Part shown: positions 1 to 11,501 of the stretch, piece by piece
Position numbering within the stretch: position 1 is the first letter of the stretch
How the letters are laid out: each line of letters begins with the position of its first letter
Source of the DNA: Persicaria tinctoria
Lineage: Eukaryota; Streptophyta; Magnoliopsida; Caryophyllales; Polygonaceae
Assembly (NCBI GenBank): GCA_037127255.1
Contig: JBANSL010000004.1
Coordinates: forward strand, 5,332,001 to 5,396,000
DNA: 64,000 nt
Direction: 5' to 3'
Position numbers and translations under genes: made by a program
Notes under the pieces: generated by a model
Databases searched by the model: none
The model's input: only the letters and a program-made list of their open reading frames with translations
Told to the model about the DNA's origin: nothing

Positions 1-960
1 AATACTAATAACGTGTTTGATGTTCGTTTTTTCGCTAAAACTAAATCAAAATACTCAAAAACAAAAGCAACAAAGGAGAACACACGATTTGGTAACGCAG
101 TTCGGGCAAGCCCTACTCTGCGGGATCTCAAGAGGGGGGATCCGGTCCCAGTTTCCACTAAGCATCAGAAAAAATGAGTTACAAGTTGGCAATGGTGGCT
201 AAGCACAAGAACAAGTAACACGAGAACCTCAAATACAGAAAACCAAGAGAGATGCAAATAAGGAAGAAGAAGAAGCCCTTTGGATGGGCAACCGAGAAGC
301 TTCTCAAGGAGATCTTCAAGGTGCAACACCAGCAGCACCACTGGATCCCTTCTTCCTCCTCCTCTAGGGTTTAGGGTTACACACAAGATGCCCGACGTCC
401 CTCTCTCTTTCCCTTAGGGTTCACCTGATGAAGCTCCAAGGGGCACTGTAGCACATAAGGAAGTAAAGGAACATATATACCCGAGGAGCTGAGAGCTAGA
501 GTTACAGATCCTCCAACGGTCTCAAGGGAAGCAGGCCAACAAACCATAATGGGCCGGATTAGCCCAAACACAGAAAAGGCCCACTAGGAAGAAATCTGTA
601 AAGAGGTTTATAACTAAGTGTTAAAACAATACACCAACATAATATATGATATAGTCATTATCTTAAGGCCAAGGGATCCAAACCTTAGACATATGACATG
701 TCTAAGGGGTCCTTGCAACCTTAAAAATATGTCCTACATCACACATTTAGGATATATTGTTTCATCACCTAGAGAGATTACATGTTCAATAGCCATAGCC
801 ACACAAATAAGCCTAACTTATACAATACAAGATTCCACAATCATAACAATGTTTAATGTCACGTTATTTTCATCAGCAAGATAAATAATCCTCAAAACAT
901 TCTCAAGCAATTTAAATTCATACCTTCAATCAAATGAAGATTAATAACGTATGCGGATCA
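1..960 (-). repeat. degenerate copia-type LTR remnant
   Basis: No gene is visible here. The stretch repeats, in degenerate form, the layout of the young copia LTR at 50725-51661 read in the same orientation. It has an element like 'taacgcagttcggg..ccctactctgcggg' near 91-123, a CT/AAACCCTAA-like block near 355-420, a TATA-like run near 470-480, and a 'gggccgg'/'ggccca' block near 550-585 followed by an AT-rich end. No internal coding region or second LTR is seen, so it is either a solo LTR or a truncated one. Its boundaries are not determined. The assignment rests on layout and patchy similarity only. Confidence 0.4.
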
Positions 961-1472
961 AATGCATGGGCAAATGCCGCAAATAAACCCTAACTTATTT
1001 TTAAAAAAATTTATGTTTTTGAGAAAAACACACTCATAATCTATATATATAACTCACCAAAATAGAAACATTAAATATCATATGGTTTAATTTATCTATG
1101 TGTCATTTTCTACAGCAATCTAACCTGAGTTTTTTGAACTTGCACCAGATAAGGCAGTTCGATTATCACTTTAAATACCATAGAATTGGTAAAATAACTT
1201 CATATAAAATGGTTAAATTTTAACAATTCAATTCTAAACAAGTGACTTAGATTTAAATTAGTTTAGTTATTTTTTAATTTTTTATTTAGAGTCAATCGAT
1301 TTTTATAGGTAATCTAATCAAATCCACCTAATTCAACTCTACTTCATCCTTACCTAGTAATCGGGATTTACTTTTGTCACACACTTGAACGTAGTTGAGA
1401 TTATCCGATGTAGTCGGTACTCCAATTCTATCATACACACTATAAATGTAAAGGGAGGTGCCGAAGGTGAAA

Positions 1473-4400
1473 ATGGCCGCCGTAGTCGTATTGTCTCTTG
1501 CGGCGATTTCTTCAAACCCCTGTCGCTCCATCCTCCGGAGACTCACACCAATCTCTGTGCTTCAGCTCCGATTTCCTTCCTCGCACCAATCGCCTATTTC
1601 CTGTTCAAGATCGAAGTTCTCATCTGCCATGGCCACTCACACTCTCGCTCTCGGCCTCACAAATCCCGCCAGCGTTGATCCTCTCAAGGTTTGATCCGTT
1701 TTTACTTTCACTCAGTGAATTTCAGTCTCGGTTGCTTTGATTTGTTTCGGTTCGATGCTCAATTTGGTTTCCGTGTGCTTGGAATCGGCGATTTAGATCT
1801 CTCTTGCTGCGAAAGACATCGACGTGGTGGAATGGAAAGGGGATATTTTAGCCGTAGGTGTTACGGAGAAAGACATGGCGAAGGACGGCGACATGAAATT
1901 CGAAAACTCGATCCTGAAGAGGCTGGATTCGAAGTTAGGTGGATTGTTGTCCGAAGCGTCTTCGGAGGAGGATTTCACTGGCAAAGCCGGTCAATCTACT
2001 GTTCTGAGACTTCCCGGATTAGGTTCCAAGAGGATCGGTTTGATCGGACTCGGATCCCCGTCCGGTGCACCTGGTGCTTATAAGAGCCTCGGAGAAGCTG
2101 TTGCTGCTGCTGCGAAAACTGCTCAGGCGAACAACGCCGCAGTTACTCTTGCTTCGGCTGATAAGCTTTCGGCTGAATCCAAGCTTAGCACTATCCATGC
2201 CATTGCATCTGGTGCTTGTTTCCTGTGAACTAAATGGGCTGATTTTTGCATAATTGTTTCTGTCTAGATTGAATTTGAAAATGGATGGATTGTGTTTGTT
2301 GCTATAGGGACTATTCTCGGAGTGCATGAAGATAATAGGTTTAAATCAGAGTCGAAGAAGCCGGTGCTGAAATCACTTGATTTTATTGGTCTTGGAGCTG
2401 GTCCTGATTTGGATAAGAAGCTCAAGTATGTAGAAGATGTTTGCTCTGGGGTCATCTTCGGGAAAGAGCTTGTAAATGCACCTGCAAATGTACTTACCCC
2501 AGGTTTGTCATCCTCTAATCCTCTGTATTGTTATGATTGAATGCCTATCGAGCATTGCTTAGAATTTGATATTGTACAAGTAGCGTTTTTATTTCATCAA
2601 GTATGATTGAGTGCTCCAAATAGCTAGTTGTCTGTGATGGCCTTTTATGTACAATGGCTGTTTGCAAACAAAAGAAGAAACAATGGATATTGCACCTTTG
2701 ATGATTGCATTATTAATGGAAGTACTATAATTTTGTTGTGTTCTTGAAAATTCTCCATTTCACACTTCAGGAGTGCTTGCTGAAGAGGCTTCAAGGATTG
2801 CTTCCTTGTATAGTGATGTTCTTTTGGCAAAAATTTTGAATGAGGAAGAGTGTAGAGAATTGAAAATGGGTTCCTATCTTGGAGTAGCTGCAGCTTCCGC
2901 CAACCCACCTCATTTTATCCACCTGTGCTACAAACCTCCATCTGGATCAGTGAAAACCAAGTTGGCACTTGTTGGGAAGGGTTTGACATTTGACAGGTGG
3001 GTTGGGTGCATTGTTTATCAAACAGAATTACCCATGTGAATGTATGTAGGAAAACGTTTTACTCTCAAATTACGGCCCAATTTTCCATGTAATCCTGCAA
3101 CATTGTTGCAAGTAATGCTGACATGTGTATCTTCTTGCATATGTTTGCAACTCTTCGATTTATTATCTAATTATGTATAAATCACAATATTTGTAGTGGC
3201 GGCTACAACATCAAAACTGGAGCTGGCTGTTCAATCGAGCTTATGAAGTTTGATATGGGAGGTTCAGCTGCAGTTCTTGGAGCAGCAAAAGCCATTGGTC
3301 AGATCAAACCTCTTGGAGTTGAGGTAAGGTGTTATCATGTTGTTGCTTTATCTAGTGCACCTTGTGTTTATTAGTGTGTTAGAGATATATTATGCACAGA
3401 TAATGCATTCTCTGTCTGTATTATCAAAAAATGTGTGCCCTTACTGTCTTCTGCTTCTTTCTTTTGCCTCATCATTTGATATGTGCAGGTTCACTTCATT
3501 GTTGCTGCTTGTGAGAATATGATTAGCGGAACTGGTATGAGGCCTGGAGATATTGTTACTGCTTCAAATGGAAAGACAATTGAGGTGAGCCTATGCACTT
3601 TAAGAAATGATACTTTCATGAATAATTTATTGATGCAGAAACCATTCTTTATACTTAAAGACGTGCATGTTCAATACTAGTGTCAATTCTTTGATATTAA
3701 GCAATGTGTTACGAATGATCCCAGGTGAACAACACTGATGCTGAGGGGAGACTTACACTTGCAGATGCTTTGGTCTATGCCTGCAATCAAGGTGTAGACA
3801 AGGTAATAAAAATCTATACCACATTCATTTCTTATATATGGTGCCAAGACTGTATTCTGAAGTACACACGCCACATTTGGATAAAATGTGGACTGAGTTT
3901 GGACATGGACGTTATTAGTTCATTTACTAATGCTTTTCAAGATTTCCTTTTACATTAACTAATTTATTAGCTAACGAAAAACTGATAGCTATGATCCATG
4001 TGGAATGTTTGTGACCTATAGAAAAGAGCAAACCGTGTGTATGTTTTCTTTTTTTTGAAGGGAAAATTGATGTATTATTTCTTTTATCATTTTATGTATG
4101 TTATCTATTGAAAGTTAATGGACTCCTTCTAGTATGTATAATATTTCTTCTTAGACATTTTTTTGTCATGAAAAAGTCTAGGTGTTTCAGGGATAGGAGG
4201 GTATCCCACTCCGAAGGGCAGGGAGAGCCTTCAAACCTCATCTAAGACACCAAATAAAACAAACTATTTACTGCAGGAAAAGCTTTATGTTGATTCCCTT
4301 CTATCTAATGAATGATATTGTCAGACGAGACATCGTGAACATCTTATTCTTTTAAGCGCCTTGGATGTGAACGAAATTGAAGAATTTTCTGACATTTAAG

Positions 4401-5054
4401 TTTTGAAAATTTTGCAGGTTGTTGATTTGGCAACATTAACTGGAGCTTGTGTAGTGGCTTTGGGATCTTCCATCGCAGGTAGAGCAAACACTCTTCGTCT
4501 ATACCTATAACATATATGAAGACCAACAAATCAGCGTTCTCATAGAAAGATAGATCTAGTAGGCTGTTTCGCTTAGGATTGTAAGCCATTTGTCCCCGGG
4601 ATTATTAATTATAAAGTCCATCATCTCCTCGTTCTTTCTTGTATAGGTATCTTTACACCCAGTGACGACCTTGCTAAAGAGGTACTTACTGCATCTGAAA
4701 TCACGGGAGAGAAACTATGGAGGATGCCCATGGAAGAAAGTTATTGGGAGGGCATGAAATCAGGCATTGCGGATATGGTTAACACAGGCCCTCGTCAAGG
4801 TGGCTCCATCACTGCAGCTCTATTCTTGAAACAGGTGAGCTATGTCACAATGTTAGTCATTTTCGCCCTCCTTTGTTGCTCTTCCTTCGCATTAACACAC
4901 CCGTTGTCGATTTGTGGCTGTTCAGTTTGTGGATGAGAAAGTCCAGTGGATGCACATAGACATGGCTGGGCCTGTTTGGAATGACAAAAAACGCGCGGCA
5001 ACTGGATTCGGTGTGTCGACTTTGGTGGAGTGGGTGGTCAAGAACTCTTCTTGA
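1473..5054 (+). CDS. LAP: leucine aminopeptidase, chloroplastic (M17 family)
   Basis: This is an M17 leucyl aminopeptidase, a two-metal hexameric exopeptidase of the plastid stroma that releases N-terminal residues in peptide turnover. Ten exons by splice-site reading: 1473-1688, 1797-2211, 2308-2502, 2771-2996, 3197-3323, 3489-3584, 3725-3802, 4418-4478, 4647-4834, 4926-5054; together 576 codons plus stop, the usual family length. The first ~60 residues are Ser/Arg-rich and acid-poor, as in a transit peptide. Metal and active-site motifs are present: [15 protein letters not shown] (exons 4/5), [10 protein letters not shown] (exon 5) and the family signature NTDAEGRL at 3731-3754, ending in ...VEWVVKNSS. 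An in-frame ATG lies 15 bases upstream at 1458, and an internal Met at 1629 would drop most of the transit peptide. TATAAAT at 1441-1447 is so close that the transcript start, and so the first ATG, is not certain. Confidence 0.95.
4022..4417. other. distal part of LAP intron 7, no separate gene
   Basis: The 615-base intron between LAP exons 7 and 8 holds T-rich sequence and a short GC-richer patch near 4180-4250 that looks unlike the rest of the intron. It may be a small retroposon relic, but no tail or target duplication could be identified. Confidence 0.3.
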
Positions 5055-5351
5055 ATTGCTTTCTTTGGTTTCAAAGGTTTTGGGTTTTGCCTTTAGAAAG
5101 CAATTACCAAAAGTAAAAGAACTACTACAATTTCTTTCTAGTGAATGCAAACAAATCATGGTTTTATTTTAGTGACTCGAGTTTGCCTACTTATTTACCT
5201 TCCTAGAAGTGTTTAATTCTGATGTTACAAAACCACCAAGAATCAATTCCTTTATATCTTAGATTCTTTATATTATAACACAAAAGTCAGGTAAATGTGT
5301 TAAATATTTTGGTCCTTGACCTTTTAAAGAAGTTATATCATTGATCCCTAC

Positions 5352-5485
5352 CATTTTTTGCCCTCAACCTTTGCCTATGCTAGTTACGAAATTGCCATTG
5401 TTTATGCATCATTTTTTGCCCTCAACCTTTGCCTATGCTAGTTACGAAATTGCCATTGTTTATGCATCATTTTTTGCCCTCAACC
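5352..5485. repeat. 58-bp tandem repeat, about 2.3 copies
   Basis: The unit starting 'cattttttgccctcaacc' begins at 5352, 5410 and 5468, a constant 58-base spacing, and the third copy is partial. It lies about 300 bases after the LAP stop and directly before the SINE. The first two copies look nearly identical, so the duplication is recent. Confidence 0.85.
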
Positions 5486-5846
5486 ACTGGAGGAGGCGCA
5501 TTCGGATTTCTGATGTTTAGTAGTATGTTTTATAGTTTAGTAGTTCGAGTCTGGGGTCTGAGTCCTAGGGTTTAGGCTTGGTGCCCGCCTTATTTTCTGC
5601 TTCCTATGGCTTTCCTGTCTGTTGTCTTTCGTGTCTCCCTGTGAATTATGTGGCTTTCTGTTTTGGGTCTATCGGAAACACTCTCTCGATTAGTTCAGAA
5701 ACTTTCGTGTCTCCCTATGAATTATGTGGCCTTTTATTTTTGGTATGTCGGAAACACTCTCTCGACTAGTTCAGGGAAAGAGTGCGTACATCTTGACCCC
5801 CAGACCCTCCTTCATCGCGGGATAGACCGAGTTGTTGTTGTTGTTG
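5471..5846 (+). mobile_element. AU-type SINE with internal 76-bp duplication
   Basis: The 3' half matches the conserved tail of the plant AU SINE family: 'cggaaacactctctcga', then 'gtgcgtacatcttgacccc', 'cagaccctcc' and a terminal (GTT)n run. A B-box-like 'agttcgagtct' near 5540 fits a tRNA-derived head. A 76-base segment is duplicated in tandem (5626-5701 and 5702-5777). A candidate 10-bp target duplication 'tatgcatcat' is at 5461-5470 and 5847-5856, but the left copy lies inside the 58-bp tandem repeat, so the 5' end of the SINE is uncertain. Confidence 0.65.
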
Positions 5847-6392
5847 TATGCATCATCTATATGTAGTCCATTCCTATCACTATTGTCTCTGCCTCTCTCT
5901 GCCCTCTCAGATCTCTTCTTCGCTCATGCTTTCAATTTATGGCCTTTCAACTGTTTTGAGGATTGATGTATTCGGCCACCATGGATTAGAATTACAGATA
6001 GTCTTCAACCCCTGCCGCCCCTCCGAGCCCTCCAGTGAAGCCGGAAAATCGATAGAAGACTCCAACAGAGATCAATAGAGGCCGACGAATTTGTGAGGTC
6101 GATCTGGAGATACAAGAGCAATAGAGATAGAGAGAGAGTTACCGTCAAGTAAGCCGGAACAAACCGGGAAAAGAAAAATATTTAAGAGAATCGTTCTAAA
6201 CCGGATAAATGGCTAACAAATGCCTTGTGTAAAACTAAGGAAACGCAGGTTTAGTCCTGCATCATCCAGTGGCGATGCAATTCTAATCCATGGGTTTGTC
6301 CTCGTCGTCAACTGCTTTGAACCTTGCTCGTTCCTGGTCGAGGTCAAGGTGGTTGCCGATTTCCACAAGAACTAAACCTCTCTGTTTGTCTC

Positions 6393-7247
6393 CAGGGCCG
6401 GTCCTAGCATTTTATAGGCCCAGGGCGAACTAAAATCTAAAGGGCCCGATTACTTCGTAAAAAATAAAAATTGTGTATAACTTTTAAAAAAATCATATTA
6501 TTTTTATATTTGAATTATTTTTCCGATTTAAGTAAATAAAAGTAGGTCAATGAATAAAAAATCCTATATATTAAAAAAAATCAAAAAAATAATTGTAGTG
6601 AAAATTAGTTATTTTTGCTTGGCATCCAGTATAATATCTCTACAAGTACATAAGTTGTTGTGTAGATGAATATTAAAAAATTGTCTAACAATACTAAATA
6701 TATTTTTTGTTCTAAGATATCACATATGTGACCTCCTATGACATCACCTATATATGAACTAAAACATAAATTAAAAAAAAGGTTTTTTTTATAAACAAAA
6801 ATAAAAGGGTAAATTAGATACATCGAGCATATATGAAGAAATAAAACCATTACATGTTTCTCAAATAAAATAGAAAGAGTTATATATGTAAACAATATAG
6901 CTTTATTTGTTACATAAAAAAAGTGTTTAATATTGTGTTGAAAAGGACAAAGTACAAAGAATCGTGTCTAAATTAAAAACATAAAAAATGCAAAATTTAA
7001 TAGATATATAGGTCTCTCTATAAAAACATAAAAAATACAAATAGAGAGATTTGAACTCTACACGTTTAGGAATCCAAATCCAAATTTTTTTATACCATTG
7101 AGCTAAACTTGTATTTTGTTATATTTAAAATATATATATATATACATATACACACACATATAACATATATTTTTAATGGGCCTTACCGAAAATGGACCCT
7201 GGACGGTCGCACCTCTTGCCCTTGCCCATGCCCTTGGGCCGACACTG
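6393..7247. mobile_element. non-autonomous hAT element, copy 1, intact ends
   Basis: The element begins 'cagggccgg' and ends 'ccgacactg', short imperfect inverted ends of hAT type. It is flanked by a perfect 8-bp direct repeat, 'tttgtctc', at 6385-6392 and 7248-7255, the target-duplication length of hAT transposons. Length is 855 bp. No transposase coding is present. Next to both ends are 'ggcccagggcga' and its partner 'ccctggacggtcgc'. A second copy of the family is at 16109-18840. On the minus strand near 7030-7115 there is a tRNA-like pair of boxes (see findings). Confidence 0.85.
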
Positions 7248-7480
7248 TTTGTCTCCTGTCTCTAGAGTCCGAGTAACACCTTACTGATCTATGAATCAAT
7301 TGGTTATTTGGTTGCTTATTTTTGTTTTCCGGTTTAGGAATTAGGATTCGGACAATCAATTGTTTATTTTTTGGTATTTTGGGTCGACGGTTGGTTTTAT
7401 CTATGTAAGAATTTGGTCATCTTTTGCCTCCAAGGTGTTTGATAAAATGTCAAGTTGAATGTAGTTTTCTGGTGACTTTT

Positions 7481-7529
7481 TTTTTTTTTTTATGACAAGG
7501 ACATGACCCAGCCGGCAAGAGCCACATTT
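7481..7529 (-). mobile_element. 49-bp LINE 3' stub with target duplication
   Basis: A poly-T run (the tail of a minus-strand insert) is followed by a short segment whose reverse complement reads 'ggctgggtcatgtccttg', the kind of 3' end carried by plant L1-type LINEs. An 11-bp direct repeat 'tggtgactttt' flanks it at 7470-7480 and 7530-7540. The insert is therefore an extreme 5'-truncated retroposition event. Confidence 0.7.
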
Positions 7530-7540
7530 TGGTGACTTTT

Positions 7541-8593
7541 AATTGCAATAAAATCACTGTATTAATGATTTCAAAAGTTTTTTCATTGATAATATTCCTT
7601 CTTATGACAAGTTAAGTTATCCACCTATATGTATTGAATTGTGACATATATTGTTCAATACACATGATATGGCCCCAAGTTTTTAGGTAGATTTAATGCT
7701 AATGAGTTTGTTTTACATTATTGATGTGTTGTTATTATTATGATCTTAATTATGATTGGTACTGCTACCCTAACTACTCCAATTCGTACCAATCCACAAT
7801 TTAGGCAGAGTCGATTTTTGGCTTTGATGAATGAATAAGATCATGAAAAGAATGTTGTTCTTTCATTTCAGCTAACATTTATAGGAGATGTATATATGCT
7901 AATAGTTGGAAAAAAGGTTTAATATGTGATAAAGATCATCAAGGTAATTGTATCTTTTTCCCCAATTTATATCATACTCTTTAGCTTCTTGTTTTCTACA
8001 TCTTTACTATTTGTCTTGGATTCAATTAGGAATGAATAGGTAGGAGTGATAACCCATTTGATTTGCTTTTTATGATTAAGTTTCGGAGGTGTGGTAAACT
8101 TCAATTTGATTTTGGCCCTTCAATTATCTTTGATAAATATCATCCTTTTTCCTCCATATAATCCCATTATGAATTAATATTGCTAAGATAACATCGTATT
8201 GGATTCTAAACAGATTCGTGTTCTATGCAGTAGTTAAAAAAATATATCCATTATACTCTTAAAGAAGTCGCAAAAACTAATCGAAGCCGAGCACATAGGA
8301 AATCGAAAGTCGGTATAGTCAAGAAGTTAGCTACATATACTTGTGTGTGAGTCTTTAAATTGAAAGAATTATATGAACCCTTATGAGTATGTCCTATTGT
8401 ATCTGTTTACAGAAAGCCGTATATATCTATCGAGTTATTATAACAAAAGAATGTTTTTTTTTAAAAAAATTTGTACTCCGTATAAAACTGTAAATGCCTG
8501 TAATAGAACAAGAGTTAATGTTTTTTTCTTTACCAGAATACGGTGGCCTTTAGTTGATTTGTGAGAATAAGGCGTCTTTGCGTTACTGCCTTC
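7541..8593. other. AT-rich intergenic region
   Basis: I see no gene, RNA or clear repeat in this kilobase. It separates the hAT/LINE insertions from the 3' end of the cyclin gene and should include that gene's 3'UTR on its right side. Confidence 0.6.
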
Positions 8594-11501
8594 CTAGGAG
8601 GCGTATTTAACCAGCCACTCCAGGCTCTGTTAACCAAAAAAAAAAAAAAAACAGATTAATTATAAGAAATTTTTATATGGAATTCAGTGTGTGTGTACTG
8701 CTATCTGAAAGCGTAGCGTAATTACCTTAATGCATTCGGGTAGATCATCGAAACTAGTTCTCAAATGAGCCTGCAAAAGAATTGAAGGTTAGCTTTGATT
8801 CCTGCTAGTGAAAACAGACATGACATTACATTTGATTGCCGTTTAGAAGGGAGCATCTAGTGAGAGCTGACTGCTGAGCAGAGTGATTTTCTATTAGACA
8901 TTATTCAACAGCGGAAAAATAGACGAAAAAAATTAGTGTTGTCCCTGATAAGTGTTATGTCATGCATTTTATTGAACAAGGTGACATACAAACATATTGA
9001 TTTTACAGCAAAGAATGTTACCTTCATGACACGGAGGCAGGATTCGTCTTTTTTGGCTGCAAGAGAAACTAGCATGACTATCCCTGCTGCTACACTCGAG
9101 GGCCAAAACTGAAGCTGAGCATGATCAAGCATCGCTAGTTCTGTGAGGTGCTCAGCCCTGCTCTCCATCTCTTCATCAGCTGCTGCGGCTTTCAAGTAGA
9201 ACCTGCATCATTCCCTTTCACTCAGCTTCAGAAATAAAAGTATCTTACAATTGTGGAAAAGATTACAAGCGGCCTAAGTCTTCATAAAATGGAAGGACAA
9301 AAAACTGAAGTTATCAAAGGTGAGAAACAGTCAGATACCACAAGAAGTTGTAGGTAGTTGGTGGGAAGCACTGGAACTTGAGCTCTTCCTGAATAAGCCG
9401 TTCCATGGCAACCACTTCAGTGCGGTCATAGACAGTTTTGTTTACTTGAAATATCTTTTGTAGGATACTGTAATCAGGCCATGTTTTCAAGTTTCAGAAC
9501 AATGGGTTTTTCGCACAAGAAGATTAAAAAAAGGCTATTGAGGAATGTAAACAATATGACAAGGAATTAGGGATCGTCAAATATTACCAGTTGTAAGGCT
9601 GTTTTTCTTCTATCCTGGTAGCTAATGTAAGGCAGGCTATGCCAACAATTTCCAGGTATTGTTTATTCTTGAAGAATCCTTTGCTAAAAAATCTATCAAG
9701 GAGACGAACTGCGAGAAACATTGTCTCTTTGTGGAGCTCCTTTATATCAGATGTCTGCTCAATGCAAAAGGAGGTGTTTATTAAGCGCATATTTACACAT
9801 CGATCTCATACAATGAAGTAATGACATAGCTAAGCATCGAGCTCAGTTCAATCCCTAAAACATGCTAGTTTTGTCAATTCGATGTCCGAAACCCAGGTAA
9901 TCAACAAATGTTAGGGTTCACATATATAACCGTATAACACAGATAATTCTGAACTGGTCTAGAGCATGTCTTTCCTAATACAGTAATACTTTTCAATCCC
10001 TAAGTTTTAAATTCTAATTATAAATGTGATAAATGATCATTAGTTAGTTTATAACTAATCTATTCTTCCAACAACAATGTGTACAAAGTCGGTTCAATTT
10101 CTGTTTTATATAAACAAGAACAGCTGGACCAGATTTCAGAACAGTTAAAGAGAGAGATTGCTACATCATACTGCTACACGTGTCTAGATACCATTGGTTC
10201 TTTACTGCCTGCAAAAAACTGTATAGAATGAATCTTGCTAAACAAGCCTCTTGGAAGAGTTCAGTTTGTTGTGATTGCTTGATGAACAGAAAATCTGCAA
10301 CTAGTAGCGCACGCACACAAAGAGGGGGAGAGAGAGGGAGGAACAGGGAAAGAGATGTAGACCTCAATAATCCAGCCAACCATGAGCAAGCGTTTCTCGT
10401 GGATTAGAGCGCCGTACTCTGACGTAGATGCGTAGTTTGCCACATAGTCGTCGATTTTCATCGTCTGCTTTCTCTCTCTGCTTCTCAACCTCTGGTAGCT
10501 CTGCTCGTCGTCTTCATCTTCAAATCTCCAATACTACAATCATATCAATCAACATTTGCAACACATTCAACTTAATTGGAAACAAAATTCAACTTCATAA
10601 ATTCGAGCCACTAAATTAGTTGAACAAATCAAACGATCACATGTTATAACCAAAGCGTTACCGTAAATTCATCAACGAACTCATCTACACAGCTGGCTTG
10701 GACGCCTATGGAGGAACGAGAGCTCAATCTGGTCAATTGTTTGCTATACTTCTCGTAGAAAGAGAGAAACGGAGGAGGACTTGAATCACCGGCCAGTGAG
10801 AACTGGCTCCCTGAGCTATCCGTCCACATAGACGTATCGGAGAAGAAATCAATCTCAGAATCATAACCAAGAGCCTCAGATTGGAACTCCGACAAGGCGG
10901 AAGAGGTGTACTCTGAGCCGTCGGAGAGATTTTCAGAACAAATGAGAGCAGAATCAACGGCGGATCTCTTCACATCGCCTTGCTCAATAGTCGAGGCTGA
11001 GTTCGGAGCCGCTGCTGGCACCAAAACGCCGGAAATCCTAGCTTCATCCTGCATCGTAGCGACACCACGGGCGACGCAATTGCTCTTGCTCTGCAGCTTC
11101 GACTCCGCCTCGGCGATCGAGCTGGACTCCACGCACGAGCTCTCGGAAACCTCGGCTTCTCCTCCTGTCATCCATTTCGCTCGCTCGATATCCTTCTGCT
11201 TTTTGGAGGACAGCCTCGTCACTCTGCGGAACTCGTTGTTACGGTTATCCGCACCGGCGACGGAGTCTGTGGCGGTGTTGCATGAGACCTCGTCGCACGT
11301 AATCGAGTTCACGGAGACACAGTAGGAAGCTGGAATTGAGCGATCAAGAGGTAGATTATTGACATTGTTGTTCCGTAGGAGGACGATCGGAGAGAAGAGA
11401 CTGCGCCGGCGGCGGGGGAGGTCGGATCGGAGCTTCTTGGAGATCGAATGTGTGGATTGAGAGGGGATCTTCCGCTTCGAATGGCTAGATTCGATCGTCA
11501 T
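8594..11501 (-). CDS. SDS: meiotic cyclin SDS (SOLO DANCERS-type)
   Basis: A plant-specific cyclin that, in Arabidopsis, is needed for homologue synapsis and bivalent formation in meiosis I, acting with CDKs in the nucleus. Seven exons in transcript order: 11501-10662, 10533-10363, 9757-9588, 9467-9339, 9202-9022, 8770-8726, 8626-8594; sum 522 codons plus stop. The long first exon encodes a ~280-residue polar, Ser-rich, basic-starting region with no clear domain. The cyclin N box begins around the motif MVGWIIEQ and continues through ETMFLAVRLLDRFFSKG and LTLATRIEEKQPYN. The C-terminal cyclin region carries EVVAMERLIQEELKF and QFWPSSVAAGIVML. The last two exons are tiny (45 and 33 bases) and end in SLEWLVKYAS, matching the C-terminal style of SDS proteins. 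The acceptor of the last exon follows a 17-base poly-T (minus strand). Exon 3 could alternatively start 3 bases later. Neighbouring genes say nothing about its role. Confidence 0.92.

Noticed and set aside
5976..6295. inverted 'ccatggattagaatt' pair as a small foldback element
   Set aside because: Only about 17 bases pair over a 300-base span, with no target duplication or other terminal features.
8635..8652. poly-A run taken at first for a retroposon tail
   Set aside because: On the minus strand it is the poly-T tract before the acceptor of the last SDS exon, and the adjoining codons complete the SDS C-terminus.
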